Of a stretch of DNA of 64,000 bases, positions 37,285 through 49,300 are shown piece by piece. The position numbers and the translations under genes were made by a program. Source of the stretch: Hydractinia symbiolongicarpus (lineage: Eukaryota; Cnidaria; Hydrozoa; Anthoathecata; Hydractiniidae); contig NC_079888.1 of the NCBI RefSeq assembly GCF_029227915.1, positions 17,834,001-17,898,000 of the forward strand, written 5' to 3'. Each line of letters begins with the position of its first letter. The stretch's first letter is position 1. The notes under the pieces were generated by a model. The model was not told the origin of the DNA and did not search any database. It saw nothing but the letters and a program-made list of their open reading frames with translations.

Positions 37285-38322
37285 TTATGAAAATGCGAAA
37301 ATTTCATCCGACAAATACACAGAAGATAAGTCGCAAATGAATTTCGAAAATAAATCTTGATCCTTGTTAGCATATCTCCACATAAATTCCGCCATGTAAG
37401 ATGAAAAATGGGATTTTTTTACTCCAAATGATGGTAATGTTGATTTAACTTGCCTCCAGTGTCCTTCAATTTTATTTGTATGATCTCCGTTACAGTTAAC
37501 AAATTCAACTGAGTGGTTAACTTTTAAATGTTCAAAATCTAATTCACTTAAAATATCATATGGTTTCCAAAAATCTGAAACTATAGTTGTACCAGGCAGG
37601 ATCCAATTTTTTATTATAGGTATCAGTGTCTCTCTGTCTCTCTTTTCTACCGCTACAAGAAAGTTCTTTCGCGATTCTTCTTCTATACCACCAAAAACCC
37701 ACTGTCCATCTACACGATGGCCCCTGTGGTATTTACGCTTTCCAAACTTACTCTCGTCAATTTGAACTCGTACACCTTTACCGCCAATCTTTGATGAATT
37801 TTGGAAGAGTAATACTTCACACGTTTCTCGGCAAAACATATCCCAGTCAACAGCAGTAGAACTTGATATGCACATTTGTTTGGCTATTTGATTTTGATCG
37901 ATACCAGTGGTCCACCAATAAGTCATTTCAATCACCTCTTCTATCGTCAAATTAGACTTTTCAAACCAGCTATCTTTGCGAATTGACGTTTCAACAAAAT
38001 GACCATTCTTTTGGCAACGCCATCTAATTCCATCTGAACTTTTGCACTTAGACAAGATCATGTCATTGTTACATTTATCGCATTTTCTTTGTTTGATTAA
38101 CAAATTGTTATCAAAACACCACGATAAGGCATTCTCTTTGGTATTCGTGATGTTTGTGATTAAGTATTTGTGTGTTGTAAATGCTGTTTTATCGGATGAG
38201 CGGATAAAACGATCATAACTGTTATGAGAAGGTCCAAATTGCGTAGACTTGTCATGACTAACACTATTGACACCACATTGTGTTCCCCGGCTTCTTAATC
38301 TTTTTAACGGTGGGTAATCCAT
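37285..38322 (-). CDS. ISXO2/IS1595-type (Merlin-like) DDE transposase, intact
   Basis: An uninterrupted intronless frame of 345 codons from ATG to stop. A zinc ribbon lies at about 81-103 (C81, C84, C93, C103), followed by the typical segment SIRKDSWFEKSNLTIEEVIE, a helical region with TYWWTTGIDQNQIA, and a DDE catalytic domain. Likely catalytic residues are D189 (VQIDESKFGKRKYHRGHRVDG), D250 (TIVSDFWKPY) and the HTNKIEGHWRQVKS motif (N283/E286). Bacterial relatives are IS1595 transposases; in eukaryotes the related superfamily is Merlin. It would cut and rejoin DNA at the element's terminal inverted repeats. No decay is visible, so it is a recent insertion or is kept by selection. I could not find clear terminal repeats. 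The nearest co-oriented gene is the DUF3987-type ATPase 3 kb upstream. Confidence 0.85.
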   Translation of the reverse strand: MDYPPLKRLRSRGTQCGVNSVSHDKSTQFGPSHNSYDRFIRSSDKTAFTTHKYLITNITNTKENALSWCFDNNLLIKQRKCDKCNNDMILSKCKSSDGIRWRCQKNGHFVETSIRKDSWFEKSNLTIEEVIEMTYWWTTGIDQNQIAKQMCISSSTAVDWDMFCRETCEVLLFQNSSKIGGKGVRVQIDESKFGKRKYHRGHRVDGQWVFGGIEEESRKNFLVAVEKRDRETLIPIIKNWILPGTTIVSDFWKPYDILSELDFEHLKVNHSVEFVNCNGDHTNKIEGHWRQVKSTLPSFGVKKSHFSSYMAEFMWRYANKDQDLFSKFICDLSSVYLSDEIFAFS

Positions 38323-40084
38323 GCTATGATTTAATCAGAAATTAATCAACTTCTTTGCAAGTTATTGAAATTATTGTATCAAAGAATATTTGTAGATTTG
38401 AAAAACGAATAATGAATCGTTAAATTGTAATATAATTATAAAATAATAGAAAATGTACTTACTATGGTCCCTTACTGTAAATTCTCAGGCAGAGTATTTG
38501 TCATTCGTGATACACAGAAAAGCTTATATCAGATAACGGGACGTTAAAGACAATTAATTCTGATATATATCACAACCAAATCTCGGTAGAGGTTAAGGGA
38601 AATAGCAAAGCATAGTTTTTTTGTTATGTGGTGTCATTCGTAAAGAGTGAGCCAATGACATAAATTTTTAGGATTTACGTACAGGGCACTTTGATTACAC
38701 TCATAAGCGCAAGAAATGCACACAAATTTTGGTACTTATTACAAAAATACCACTGGGTTTGTTTACAAAAGAGAACAGCCTCGACGTTGTTTTATGTTGT
38801 TCTTACAGGTAGCTTAGCTACCCTATATAGCTACATTAAGGATTAAACTAGCATTTATTACTTAATACTCAGTAAAATAGGTCAAGTTTAAATATTAATT
38901 TTTTTCGCTATAGCTAGCTAGACTAAGTATGAAAGGACAAGGCTGAGCTTTTTAGCTGAGGAAAATTACATCGCAGTTTTTAAAATTATATTACACATAC
39001 TACAGAACACCTGCGGGAAATCTCATTGTTCATCAAGTTACCCCATATGGGTAATATGGAAGATTTCTTCATAAAAAACCTCAGAAACCTTTTCAAGTGG
39101 ATTACTTTCACATTAACAAAAATTGAAAATTTTTAAGATGAACTTTCGTGATTTTGTCATTTATTAGTTTTCAAATTTCTCGCTGGAAATTTATAAGGTT
39201 TAAAACCCATGTCGCACAGTAACTTTTTCGTCCTTATCATAATGTGATATACATAAGCTATGGAACAACTTTTGCAGGAAAATAAAAACACATAAATAGA
39301 AAAAGGTTGTTATAAAAATAATATAAATTAATTTCAAACCGATTAGTCCCTGCAGCCATTTTGGTGTCAGCAGTATGAAAAACTATGCTAAAACCATAAT
39401 AAGTAAAAGTCCTATACTTCAGTAAAAATTGAAATAATGACTTGAAACTTAGTATTATATGTTTTTAGACCAGTTTGATGAAATGAACCCAAAAAATTTT
39501 TTTGCTACTATTATAGTTCTTGAGTTCCTGAATTTAGCCATTTTTGGGGACGCCGATAAACCTTTTTTGAAAGCATATTATTTTGACAAGCCATGTGTAC
39601 AGATAACATTCAAAGTGATTCTCAGGATTTAAAATAATTCAAACAGATAAAATGTGTCCCAGGTTTAGGACCATATACCTTATCCAGCTCTATAAATTCA
39701 AAGTTGTTAGAAGTTATTTTTTTGTCCACCTGGATCTGCAACACGTTTACTTGCACTAATCGCTCAGCCTGGTGCCACTCACAATTAATTTTTGAATATC
39801 TACAGGAACTTATTATGCAAAATGAAAAATGCTAAACAACTGTATTTGCTTTGCAGAAGTAACAATAGGCTTCATCATAAGTCCTGTGAATGTTGGTTTA
39901 TGAAAAATGTATTATACCTTTATGCTATAAGCACTCCACTGAATTTGTAACACATTACACTAAGTGTCCTCCGTATGACACAGTTTACCCTTTACTAAGT
40001 CTTAACCTGGACAGAGACTTTACGTCTTCCGGCTCCAAGCGAATATTACTTCTGGCTATACTTTCCAAAATTTTGTTATTTCAT
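38323..40084. other. Spacer between transposase and ATPase regions
   Basis: AT-rich sequence with no confirmed gene. A short minus-strand stretch (about 40077-40003) translates as ILESIARSNIRLEPEDVKSL and ends at a stop; it looks coding-like but has no clear splice acceptor or homology. Confidence 0.45.
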
Positions 40085-40192
40085 AAAAGAAACCTGAAAA
40101 TCTACAAATATTTATTTATGAAAAACAGGTTTCTGTTCGATAAAAGAAACCTGAACATTTGCAGAAATTTATTTATGAAATATAGGTTTCTG
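40085..40192. repeat. Two-copy tandem repeat with inverted arms
   Basis: The unit ATAAAAGAAACCTGAA...TTTATTTATGAAA.ACAGGTTTCTGTT occurs twice in tandem, about 58 bp each. Within each copy AGAAACCTG and CAGGTTTCT (AGGTTTCT in the second copy) face each other. It creates a spurious 124-codon plus-strand frame. Confidence 0.7.
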
Positions 40193-40529
40193 TTTGTCGT
40201 GACAACATATTTAACCAACATGCAATGCCTTGCACACCTAACTAGCTATATACTCAAGTCTTGACTGTTCACTGTTATGGGAGGTCCAAATTGTTAGCAA
40301 GTAGCTATCTTTATTTAAAATGACAGAATGCCTTGAAAAATCTTTTGTATAGCTAGCCTCATAAAACTAATATATTTAGCTCTTGTACTTTATCACTTAA
40401 TTATTTAATAACAAATGTGCCCCTGAAGTGCTGGCATGGTATTAGCTAGGTAGCTTAAAATCACAAAATAAATATTATCCAGATGTGACCATCCCTCATC
40501 ATCAGACATCAGAAAGGCGTTTCTGTTCT

Positions 40530-40743
40530 TTACTTCTCATTCTGGGGTACCTTAAATTCTTGTAAATCCAATGAAAAAAAATTACTAAGACTTCCTCTCC
40601 TTTCCCTTGCACGACTCATGGCATTTCCCAGCATGTCTTCAGTTCGAAGCCACGATTCCTTAGCTTCCAACTGCGTCTCGTTCACAAGTTTCAGCGCTAG
40701 CCAATGTGATGGACAACGTCGAGGAACCCTGGGTAACTTTGAA
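40530..40743 (-). other. Unassigned coding-like segment, possible terminal exon
   Basis: On the minus strand a frame open over more than 65 codons ends at TAA 40532-40530 and reads as ordinary protein (for example HWLALKLVNETQLEAKESWL, then MLGNAMSRARERRGSLSNFF). Possible acceptors TTTTTTCAAAG or CCCAG lie near 40743-40735. It is downstream of the DUF3987-type gene on the same strand but not joined to it, because that gene has its own stop. I recognise no family. It may be a terminal exon, a captured gene fragment or chance. Confidence 0.25.
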
Positions 40744-41311
40744 AAAATGTGGTTCTGCCTTATGATTTTCAGATTTTTGCTGCTGATATCAGCATATTTT
40801 AGCCCTTGAGTGCCACACCTCCGTATATATAGGAGTTAATTATCTTTAATGAATTCCCTACATTGCATAATTTTAGCTACTCTTGCAGTGTTAAAAGATT
40901 CATCAAAAACACATGACTTGTCTTCAGAAACTTTTTTTACAATTACTCATATTAATCATACAGAAAATAAGAAAACGTGACTAAATTTAAGCAATACAAA
41001 TAATAGTAAAAACATGCTGAACACAACTCAAATGTTACGCAACTTTCCGAACAGTGTTTATACTTTTTCATGTACAAGCAATTTTTTATAAGAAACTGTT
41101 GTTATTTTTCGAGCATTTTTTGCCTCGGCATATCTGTATACAATTTGTCAATCGAGTAGAATAAGTTTTATTAAAATTTACAATTTTAAACCCGATTAAC
41201 TTTGTTATAGCTAACCTATATATTTTGGTGTTGATAAATTTGTAAACTTTTTTATAAGTAAGAACGACTTATTCTATGGATATAGAAAAAGGATTATTTG
41301 AAAATTTTTTG

Positions 41312-43347
41312 CTAATGAATTTCAAGATTAATAGACTCGATAATCCTATCCGTAATACAAACAGGATGTTTGGCGAGCCTTTTTGTTTCATATTCACTTT
41401 CTTGTAACCAATTTTTTATTTCGGATGGCAAGTCCCTAAATTCTTTTTTAACGAATACTTTTGATGATTTTGACGACCCAACTGCTCTTACACTAACCAA
41501 ACGACCAATGTCTTTGTTAACAAAGTTTTCTAGAAACTTAACAAATTCTTGGGATAGTAAACCGCGAAATCTTTTTGATGTACTTTGTTTGAAGGATCTG
41601 TATGTGACGAAGGCACCCGGTGTCATTAAAACAGCTTTTTTATATTCATCAGAAGTTGGGGCACGTTTAACTGATGGTGTTTTGCTGGTACTAACCAATT
41701 CTGTGATATACTAAAACGAAAAATATTGTCATAAATGAGATGAATAAATGTCTATGAAAAGATAATAAATGCAAATTTGCTGTAACTTAATTATAAAATA
41801 TTTAAAAGACTAACTGTGTAAAATAATTCTTTCTGTTCATCAATTGATTCAACATACATTATGGCACGTTCCAATGTTTGCAAGGAAATAGCTTCTGGTA
41901 GACATGTAAATTCAACTTCATTAAAAAGGGCATTATAAAAGTATTCCACTGTGTGTAGAGCGACAGCAACTTTTGGAATTAACTCTGGTTTTTTAGACTT
42001 GCTGGTTGGTCTGCCGTGCAAAAGATCGTTGTTTAGATCGGTCAAAAACTGTGTCTCCATGTTGTCGTACAATCTATACAAATTGGTAAAAAAAAAAAAA
42101 AAGAGGGGGAAATAGAATTGAAGAAAAGGAAGAAGAGATTATTTATCATGTCATGTATAAAGTTTAAAATTATTAAAAATCTTCTTACTTTAACGCATTT
42201 TCGTCAAAATAGAATATTGTATTATCTATGTGTACATAGTTGGCATAAATATCCTTGATATCGATGGTTGTTGAGGATTGTTGGGCGATTTGTTGTTCCT
42301 TGGGCATCGGACGGTATGAACGAGGTGTTATAATTAAAAATCGGTCCAAAAATCCATTACCTTTATCCATTAAAGACAAAATAAAAGCCATGCTTTTTAT
42401 TTGTGTAGCACCTTAAAAAATAAAGAATTTAATACGTGTGCATATTTTTAAAAACCTTTTTGTAATCACAAGAATTGATTTTGTTTAAACGTATATTCAT
42501 CAGCCTTTATGGTGTATATTTTTGCTTCACTTTTTGGAAGGAGCTAAAAAGTTAGATTACGAACCAACTAACCGCATCTGCGTATACCGTAAATAACGGA
42601 TTAAGGTTCCGGGGCGCTTACTTACAAATATTTCCCTAACCCCGGGACACTTATTCGACAGGGGGCGTATTGAGCACGGGGTGCTTAATCCGTCATTTAC
42701 GGTATGCGTTGCATAAGGAGAAAAGAGAAAAGAATAAATAAAAAATAATTACCTAATATGCACAATGCGCAATTTTCAGGTATATATCTGTTATTTTCAG
42801 TACTGAATTGAATAGACACATTTTCTCCACTAAAAATCTTCGATAGAATCTCCATATCCCCAGTGTAATTCTCATCGTTTTTTTTCAATATTTTGTACAA
42901 GTACTCTTGTATTTCGGCATTAACAATGTATGTACATTTTCTTGTACAGAGGCACTTTGTCAAGCCAGATGTGGTGGTGTTAGATATAATGTCTGTATCT
43001 TCTTGAATAGCCTTTAATGGTTGATTAACTGCCATCTTAATAGCGGGCGACTTTCCTGTAGACGGCTGTCCAACAAACAAGAAAAATGTGTTAAGGTTAA
43101 TGCTATAACCATTTCTTATTTCAATCGAACCGTGATTTTTAGAGGTCAAGTAATTAGCTGTAGTTATTACGGAAGCAAGAACATATCCAATGTTTGTACC
43201 TGCAGCTGTTGCTTTATTGTTAAGATATGTAAACAATTGTTCGGATAGCACGTTTTCATACTTGACGTCATGATTAATAAATCTTGAGTTTAATTCGGCC
43301 CAAACTTCTTCAGGTTGTGAATTAATAATTGATTTTGAAGAATACAT
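41312..43347 (-). CDS. DUF3987-type P-loop ATPase, 4 exons, 491 residues
   Basis: Exons in transcript order: 43347-42753, 42411-42189, 42073-41815, 41710-41312; GT-AG borders and phases match and give 492 codons including the stop. The Walker A motif is GQPSTGKS (93-100). A beta strand ending in an acidic residue (TYIVNAEIQEYL, E145) may be Walker B. The segment ATQIKSMAFILSLMDKGNGF then LDRFLIITPR spans the exon 1/2 border and matches the G-x-x-x-D-R-F-L signature of DUF3987 proteins, seen mainly in phages, plasmids and bacterial mobile elements and related to primase/helicase modules. The C-terminal part is basic and unassigned. Function is unknown; a replication or transposition helper is inference. 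The intact frame shows no decay. Intron 1 carries a 116-bp MITE. Confidence 0.8.
42587..42702. mobile_element. 116-bp MITE in intron 1 of the DUF3987-type gene
   Basis: The left end CCGTAAATAACGGATTAAG is matched by the reverse complement of the right end (CCGTAAATGACGGATTAAG), one mismatch in 19. TA dinucleotides flank both sides, fitting a TA target-site duplication as in Tc1/mariner-type MITEs. The inner part is unusually GC-rich for the window (CCGGGGCGC, CCCCGGGAC). Confidence 0.7.
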
Positions 43348-46300
43348 TATAAAAGATATGGGCGATAGATACGCGAAGCCGTTTGTTACAAGAATGACTG
43401 TTTTAATAAACGGTCGTTATTTTTAACGTCGGATACGATGTCGTGACATTGCGCGAAGCAACGAATTAAAAGACGCGTAGGCGCTAACGTGATAGTGTTG
43501 AAGACGTTGCATATAGCGTTATTTTGGTTAATGATTTTACAAAAGTTGGTCGTTGGTTGTATTAAATTTAATTTACTATTTGAAGGGGATATTCTAAAGT
43601 TTAGCCTCTATTACGTTCCTTATCAAGCCAACAACACCAAATCAAGCACTTTTGCTCAATGTTTTGGCATGCCTTTACCGCGCGTTTGTTATGGTCTTCA
43701 GTAAAATCCGCACGAAATATTTTTTATGTATTCTCGTTAAACATCTTTTGTGCATTTTTCACATGAGGAAGATAACCGTTTTTAATTTGAACGAACAAAT
43801 CAGCTGTCAGACAAAGGCCATGTGACCATGATATGGCCAAGTTGGCCGATCGCGAGAAAATAATTAGGTCTGGTAACGTAAAGCAATAATATTTATCGTA
43901 TAACAGCCAGCGTAGTCAAAGGCCAATGCCGCCCTATCAATAAATGGCGAGGACTAAAATAGGATATTTCCAGTAGTAAACAAACCTCGTTTGTTACAAA
44001 ATGATCAATGGAAAACTTGAAATCCGTCAAATCAAAGATTCATCGTTAGACTGATATATGACAAGATAATAAATAAGTTATTTTATTATAACAAAGTTTA
44101 TTTCTTTTCTTTTAAGTGTGCCCGCTATGTTTTAGCTCTTATCTTGTTTTGCTTTAATTTTTACCAAATGTAGCTAGCTAGCATAGAAGTGATTTTATCA
44201 ATAAATACCACTGTTTTCTGCTACCTTATTTTAATAAAGTACATAGGTAGCTTTACGTATTATGCTTTTGTTAAGTTAGATATGTTATAAAGTCTAGGTA
44301 ATACAAGTGGTAATTTCTATTAAGAACCATTTTCGTAAGAAAAAAAAACACACCCACTTTTCCTAAAAAAATTAAATGTTGAATAATAGCAATTTAACTT
44401 CATGACATATCTCACAATAATAGCCATATTTTGTGTGTTAAAAATGGTTACTTGCAGTTTTAGTATAACAGGTGAAATATCTGGGAACCAACAACCTGTG
44501 GATTTTTCGGCAGGCTGAAGAGTGTTTTCTCCAGTTTTTTAACTTCCGTCGTATCAATTTCTTTAAAATTTTCAGGAATCATTAATAATAATAAGATACA
44601 ACTTATGTGTACTTTTCATTCAAAATAAAACATGGCTAGAAAAGTTATCACAAAAGAACGTGTTTTCTCCTTAATAAATTCTTATGAAAGTGTGATTTTG
44701 ACCTCCTTTGATCGCAAAATAAACTAAAATGTTGGTTTCAGAGTTGTTAAAACTTTCAGGTGTGAATTTTCTGGCGAACTAAGAAACTAGTCATTTTACA
44801 GAAGCACCGAATTTCATGCATATTTGATGCAGACTATTTATCAATTATTTCTTTGTGTCAACTTACAAAAATATGCTGCCTGATTTCGAATATATATATC
44901 TTGATCTTCGTGCTTTTGGTAGCTAAGCGTGAAAAATTGCTGGAGACTGGAGAAACATATTTTTGTGACCAATCAGGCAAGGATGCCACTCCCTAAGTAG
45001 AAATGACATTTAACTGTACTTTTTGACAGTGGCTCATCAATTCTAGTATATATGTATTTCATTTTATAATGGGCCGTCAGCATTTTGTATCCATGGAGTC
45101 CAATTTACTTTTATTAAGGTTATTATAGTCAAAGTGATATTAATTATTAAGATTAATTTGCTGTTGTTTGCTTACTGTGGTAGCTAGTGACCTAATGAGT
45201 TGTTAACCATTAAAATATTTTCCTATTACATATTCTTTTATGAATTTACTTAATAATGTAATGCAACCCAAGAATGAGACTTTTTAGTTTGTTTTTTAAA
45301 TTAATCATGGTAAAGTATAATGTGTAAAGATTGATAGTCTGAGCAGGTTAATGAAAACATTTTAACTGTGTTTTATTATCTCTTGTTTGACAAGTAGGAT
45401 GAATCTTCCCTCCTTATTTGTTTTGATTGTGGCGATTTATAAGCTATTGCATATTAAACTGCATATTAGACTTGTGCCATTTTTAAAAATAAATTCTCTA
45501 CATTATGTTTATAGTTATACACTTATCTTTCTTCAACAGGTTAACAGTGATTAACATGAGACTGTATTCAAAAACAGTTTAAAGACCTTAGTTTTGTTCT
45601 ATTTTTTTTGTAGTACATGTAAACTGTTTAAATATTTTTCCTATAGTTAAAGTTATAGTGCCAGTGATGTAATACTCTGCTCTGTTAAATGTGTTTGTTC
45701 ATAACCACAAAATAGTTTGTCACATTCATTTATGTTGACATAAATGTTTATGTGGCACATAGCTGCTAAAACGTCACCTGGTTTTGTTATATAAACACCA
45801 CATTCATGAATTCATGAAATTTGTTTGATTTGTTGTCACTGTTTGTTTTGTCAAAGCTTTAAAGCATTAAGTTTGTCACTAACTGTATATGTAGCGTTAC
45901 AGGTTTTTTTTGTTGTTTAAATAACATTGGTTGATCAAAACACTATAAGCCCTTCTATAATTTGCACACCTATTTTTGGTCTCTAATATTTTTTTTACAT
46001 TTTTAGTCCTCAATAATTTATTGAACATCAGTTATTTATTAATCCTTGTATAACATTTATTTACAAGTACTTTCAAAGACAAAAACAACAATAACGAAAA
46101 AATACAAATTAAATTATTTATGCCATGTGTATATTGAATTGTTTGTTTTTTCTAAGAGGTACATTTTATTTTCTTATTTCGGCAAACTAAGTTTACTATT
46201 ATTAGGTAGATCTGGATGAATGGAGCCAACTTACAAACCATAGAAATAACAAAAAATATCCCTGTCATATACATTAAACATGTACATTGAGGCCATCAGT

Positions 46301-49300
46301 CTTAACCATTTTGGTAATGGCCCATTTTACTTCTACCTGATTACATTACCATAAATTGCACTTGCACAGTTCTTACAAAGGGAAGAGGTTCAGATTTCTA
46401 AAATTTTGCAAAAATAGGGAAAGTTGAAAATTTCCCAGTAAAAAGGATGGGGTTGAGCAAAATACAGGGTTGTTGTAAAAAATGGTGGTGTTGCTCTATA
46501 TTTCAGAGTAAATTATTGCTTCTAATTTAATTTGTATAGTTTGCAGGTTCTATTTCTTTCTTTAATAATTCAAATCCTGTTTAGTCATTAATATATCTAA
46601 ATTCATGTTTCTGCTTGTCAAAACCTAATAGAAAAAATCATTTAAAGTTGACTTTTCTATGCATTAATGAGTTTGCTAAAAGTTTTAAAAGTACCAGGTA
46701 TTTCTAGTCACATTAAGTGTCTATGAAAGACATAATAGACAAATAGAAGTAGCTTTGTAATGTTTTTTAATATGAGTTCAAATAAATAGGGTGTTTGTAT
46801 TACAAATCTTTTAAAGGATGAAGATAATAGCTTGGCCTCAAAATAAAAGGGAGGTTACTGTCAAAAAGGGAGGGGTTACTACTAATAAAAAGGTTGTTTT
46901 TAAGATAGGGGAGATTTGGAATTGTCTGCAACTCACAATTATGTTTTGTGCATAAACACGAAAACAAATTTGAAGTTACAGAATATTTCATTTTTATATT
47001 GGAGAAAAAATAAGGTTGCCATTGCTGATTCTAAAAGTATGAATCTTTGCTGTTCTAAATAGTTTATATGCTTTCAAACCCAATTTCAACCCTGTTCCCG
47101 TGTTTTCATACCCCTAAATGTTTTATGCATCTTATTAATTTAATGTATAAAGGATACTTTTTGTAATTTGCAGTTTTTGTATATAACAAAAATTTGATTG
47201 CTGATGTAAATTCTGATTTCACGATTTTACATCCTTCAAACTTTTTTGTTTTTTCCTGCATTCACAGTGATAACTCATATTTTTTCTTTATATTTGAAGT
47301 GTTTTATAAAATTATCTTAACTTAAAAAGATTGTAATTAATGTGTTAATTGGATAAGCCTATAGAAACAAGATTTAAGATCTTGTAAGTAGTAAAAATTT
47401 CTCAGTAAAAAGACTAAATCATGCTCAACTAGATTATTTCTAAATTCCCATACTAGCATAATTTTTTAACCCACTAAAGAATTAGGAATAATGCCACTTG
47501 AGTGGAATGTTGAATGTTGCGAATGGGTGGATCAGAATACAGTTTGTTTTAACCACTCAATCAAGAATCAGTCAAATTATTTAAATGTTTGTTAACCTTC
47601 GGGCTTTTTCCATGATTGTGGATATAATTATAAGATAGCAAGATAGTTTAGCTAAGGCAAATTCCGATTTATAAGAAGTAAGCAGTGGTAAATAGTATAA
47701 CTAGACTAAAATAAAATCTTTTTGTCAAAAGGTTTACGCAAGTATGTAGTCATTTTCAACTGAACCAGTGTTGTTTATCCATAATGACAACAATATTTTT
47801 TGTGTTATATATATTTGATTTTACACATTTATTTTTGTCACTGACTTTAGTACCCTTGTGTCTGCTGCCTTTGGTATATGGCAAAAAGAAATTTGTTATG
47901 ACATAATTCAAGTTTGTTCACATCTGCAATTACTTGCATTATGATATGTTGTTTACATCCCTGTTTTGTTAACATTACTGACGTAAATTACAAAACAACC
48001 TTGTTATCTTTTTTTCCTGTTAATATCGACCTTTAAAACTACCTTTGGTGTGACAATCACATGTTGTGTTATGATGTATAGCTTGTGCCAAAATATATTG
48101 ACTGATAGAGTAATTGTGGTTCATCATTTATTGTCTTAATGGACTTATTGTAATTTGAAATCATACAATCATTAAAGTTGCGTTATCTACCACAGAAAAT
48201 AAGCTTAATTACTACATTAGTCTGGTTAATTTAAAAAAGTTTACCCACAATTCTAATGAATGGCTCTTTTTTTGCTTTTATTTTCCTGTTTGTACAGTTT
48301 ATACAATGGGTTTTTTTTTGAGAAATAATTCTTGGGTTCGTTTTGTGTGTCTAGCTCTTTGTGGTTGTTATGTTTTTCGATCACAACTCCTAGCTTTTAC
48401 AATTATATAATCCTTTAATTTAATAGTGAAGCAGGCCGACATATGTACGGGTAACAGAATGCACATCAGAACCCTCCCAGTAATGTGTGAGGGGATTTTT
48501 TGTAAACTTGGTTACCATTAATAATTTAGTTGTTTAAATTTGTTGTTCCTCTTTAATTTAACAAGACAAAAAATATACCTGAGTGAATTTTTGTTTTTTT
48601 AAATGCACAGAATTTTAGATCATACTGATAATGGTTATCTTTGCTTAAAAATAAACAACGTCATAAATATCAATGTGTTATAACAACGAGACATGTTTAT
48701 TATTGTTGTATTTTTCATGTTAATTTAAACAAAATGTGAACTTTTTTTACAAATAATAATCAATATTGTTTGTATATTTTCTCTTCAGTACAAGAAAAAA
48801 AGCAGGATAACGTTTTACATTCTTTCATACTGGCAACCATGGTACCCTTTGACCTTAAAAATTTAGAGAGGAAAAAGTTCACAAAAATAAGAATTATTTC
48901 CACTATTACAGGCCACAAATTTGGGAGTAACGATTATTTTGTTACCCTGTCATTACCCTAACTTTTGAATAATGTTAACAATTTTTTGTTAGCTAGGAGT
49001 ACTGATATTTCAGGAATATATATTTTTTATTTAATTTAATTGCTTGAAACTATTTTTAGACATTCCTTTCTCACATTCATTGAATGGGATGATAAAACTA
49101 CGTAGTTTCGAAACCAACTATGGCTATATTTGATTCCGTTTTGAAAAATTTTAAACGATCGACGGCAATGTTTTATTTCTTACGATTGCGTTTTGATAAT
49201 TTTTAAATGATTTACTGTGATGTTTTTCGCTTCCTGCGATCCCGTTTTTATAATTTTTAAACGATTTGAATCAAATTTGAAACGATTTTTTTGGCAAAGA

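Noticed and set aside
37285-38322. Bacterial contamination as the source of the transposase
   Set aside because: AT-rich composition is continuous with the surroundings, and adjacent spliced and repeat sequences are eukaryotic.
39890-40264. 124-codon plus-strand frame
   Set aside because: Half of it is the two-copy tandem repeat, and there is no family resemblance.
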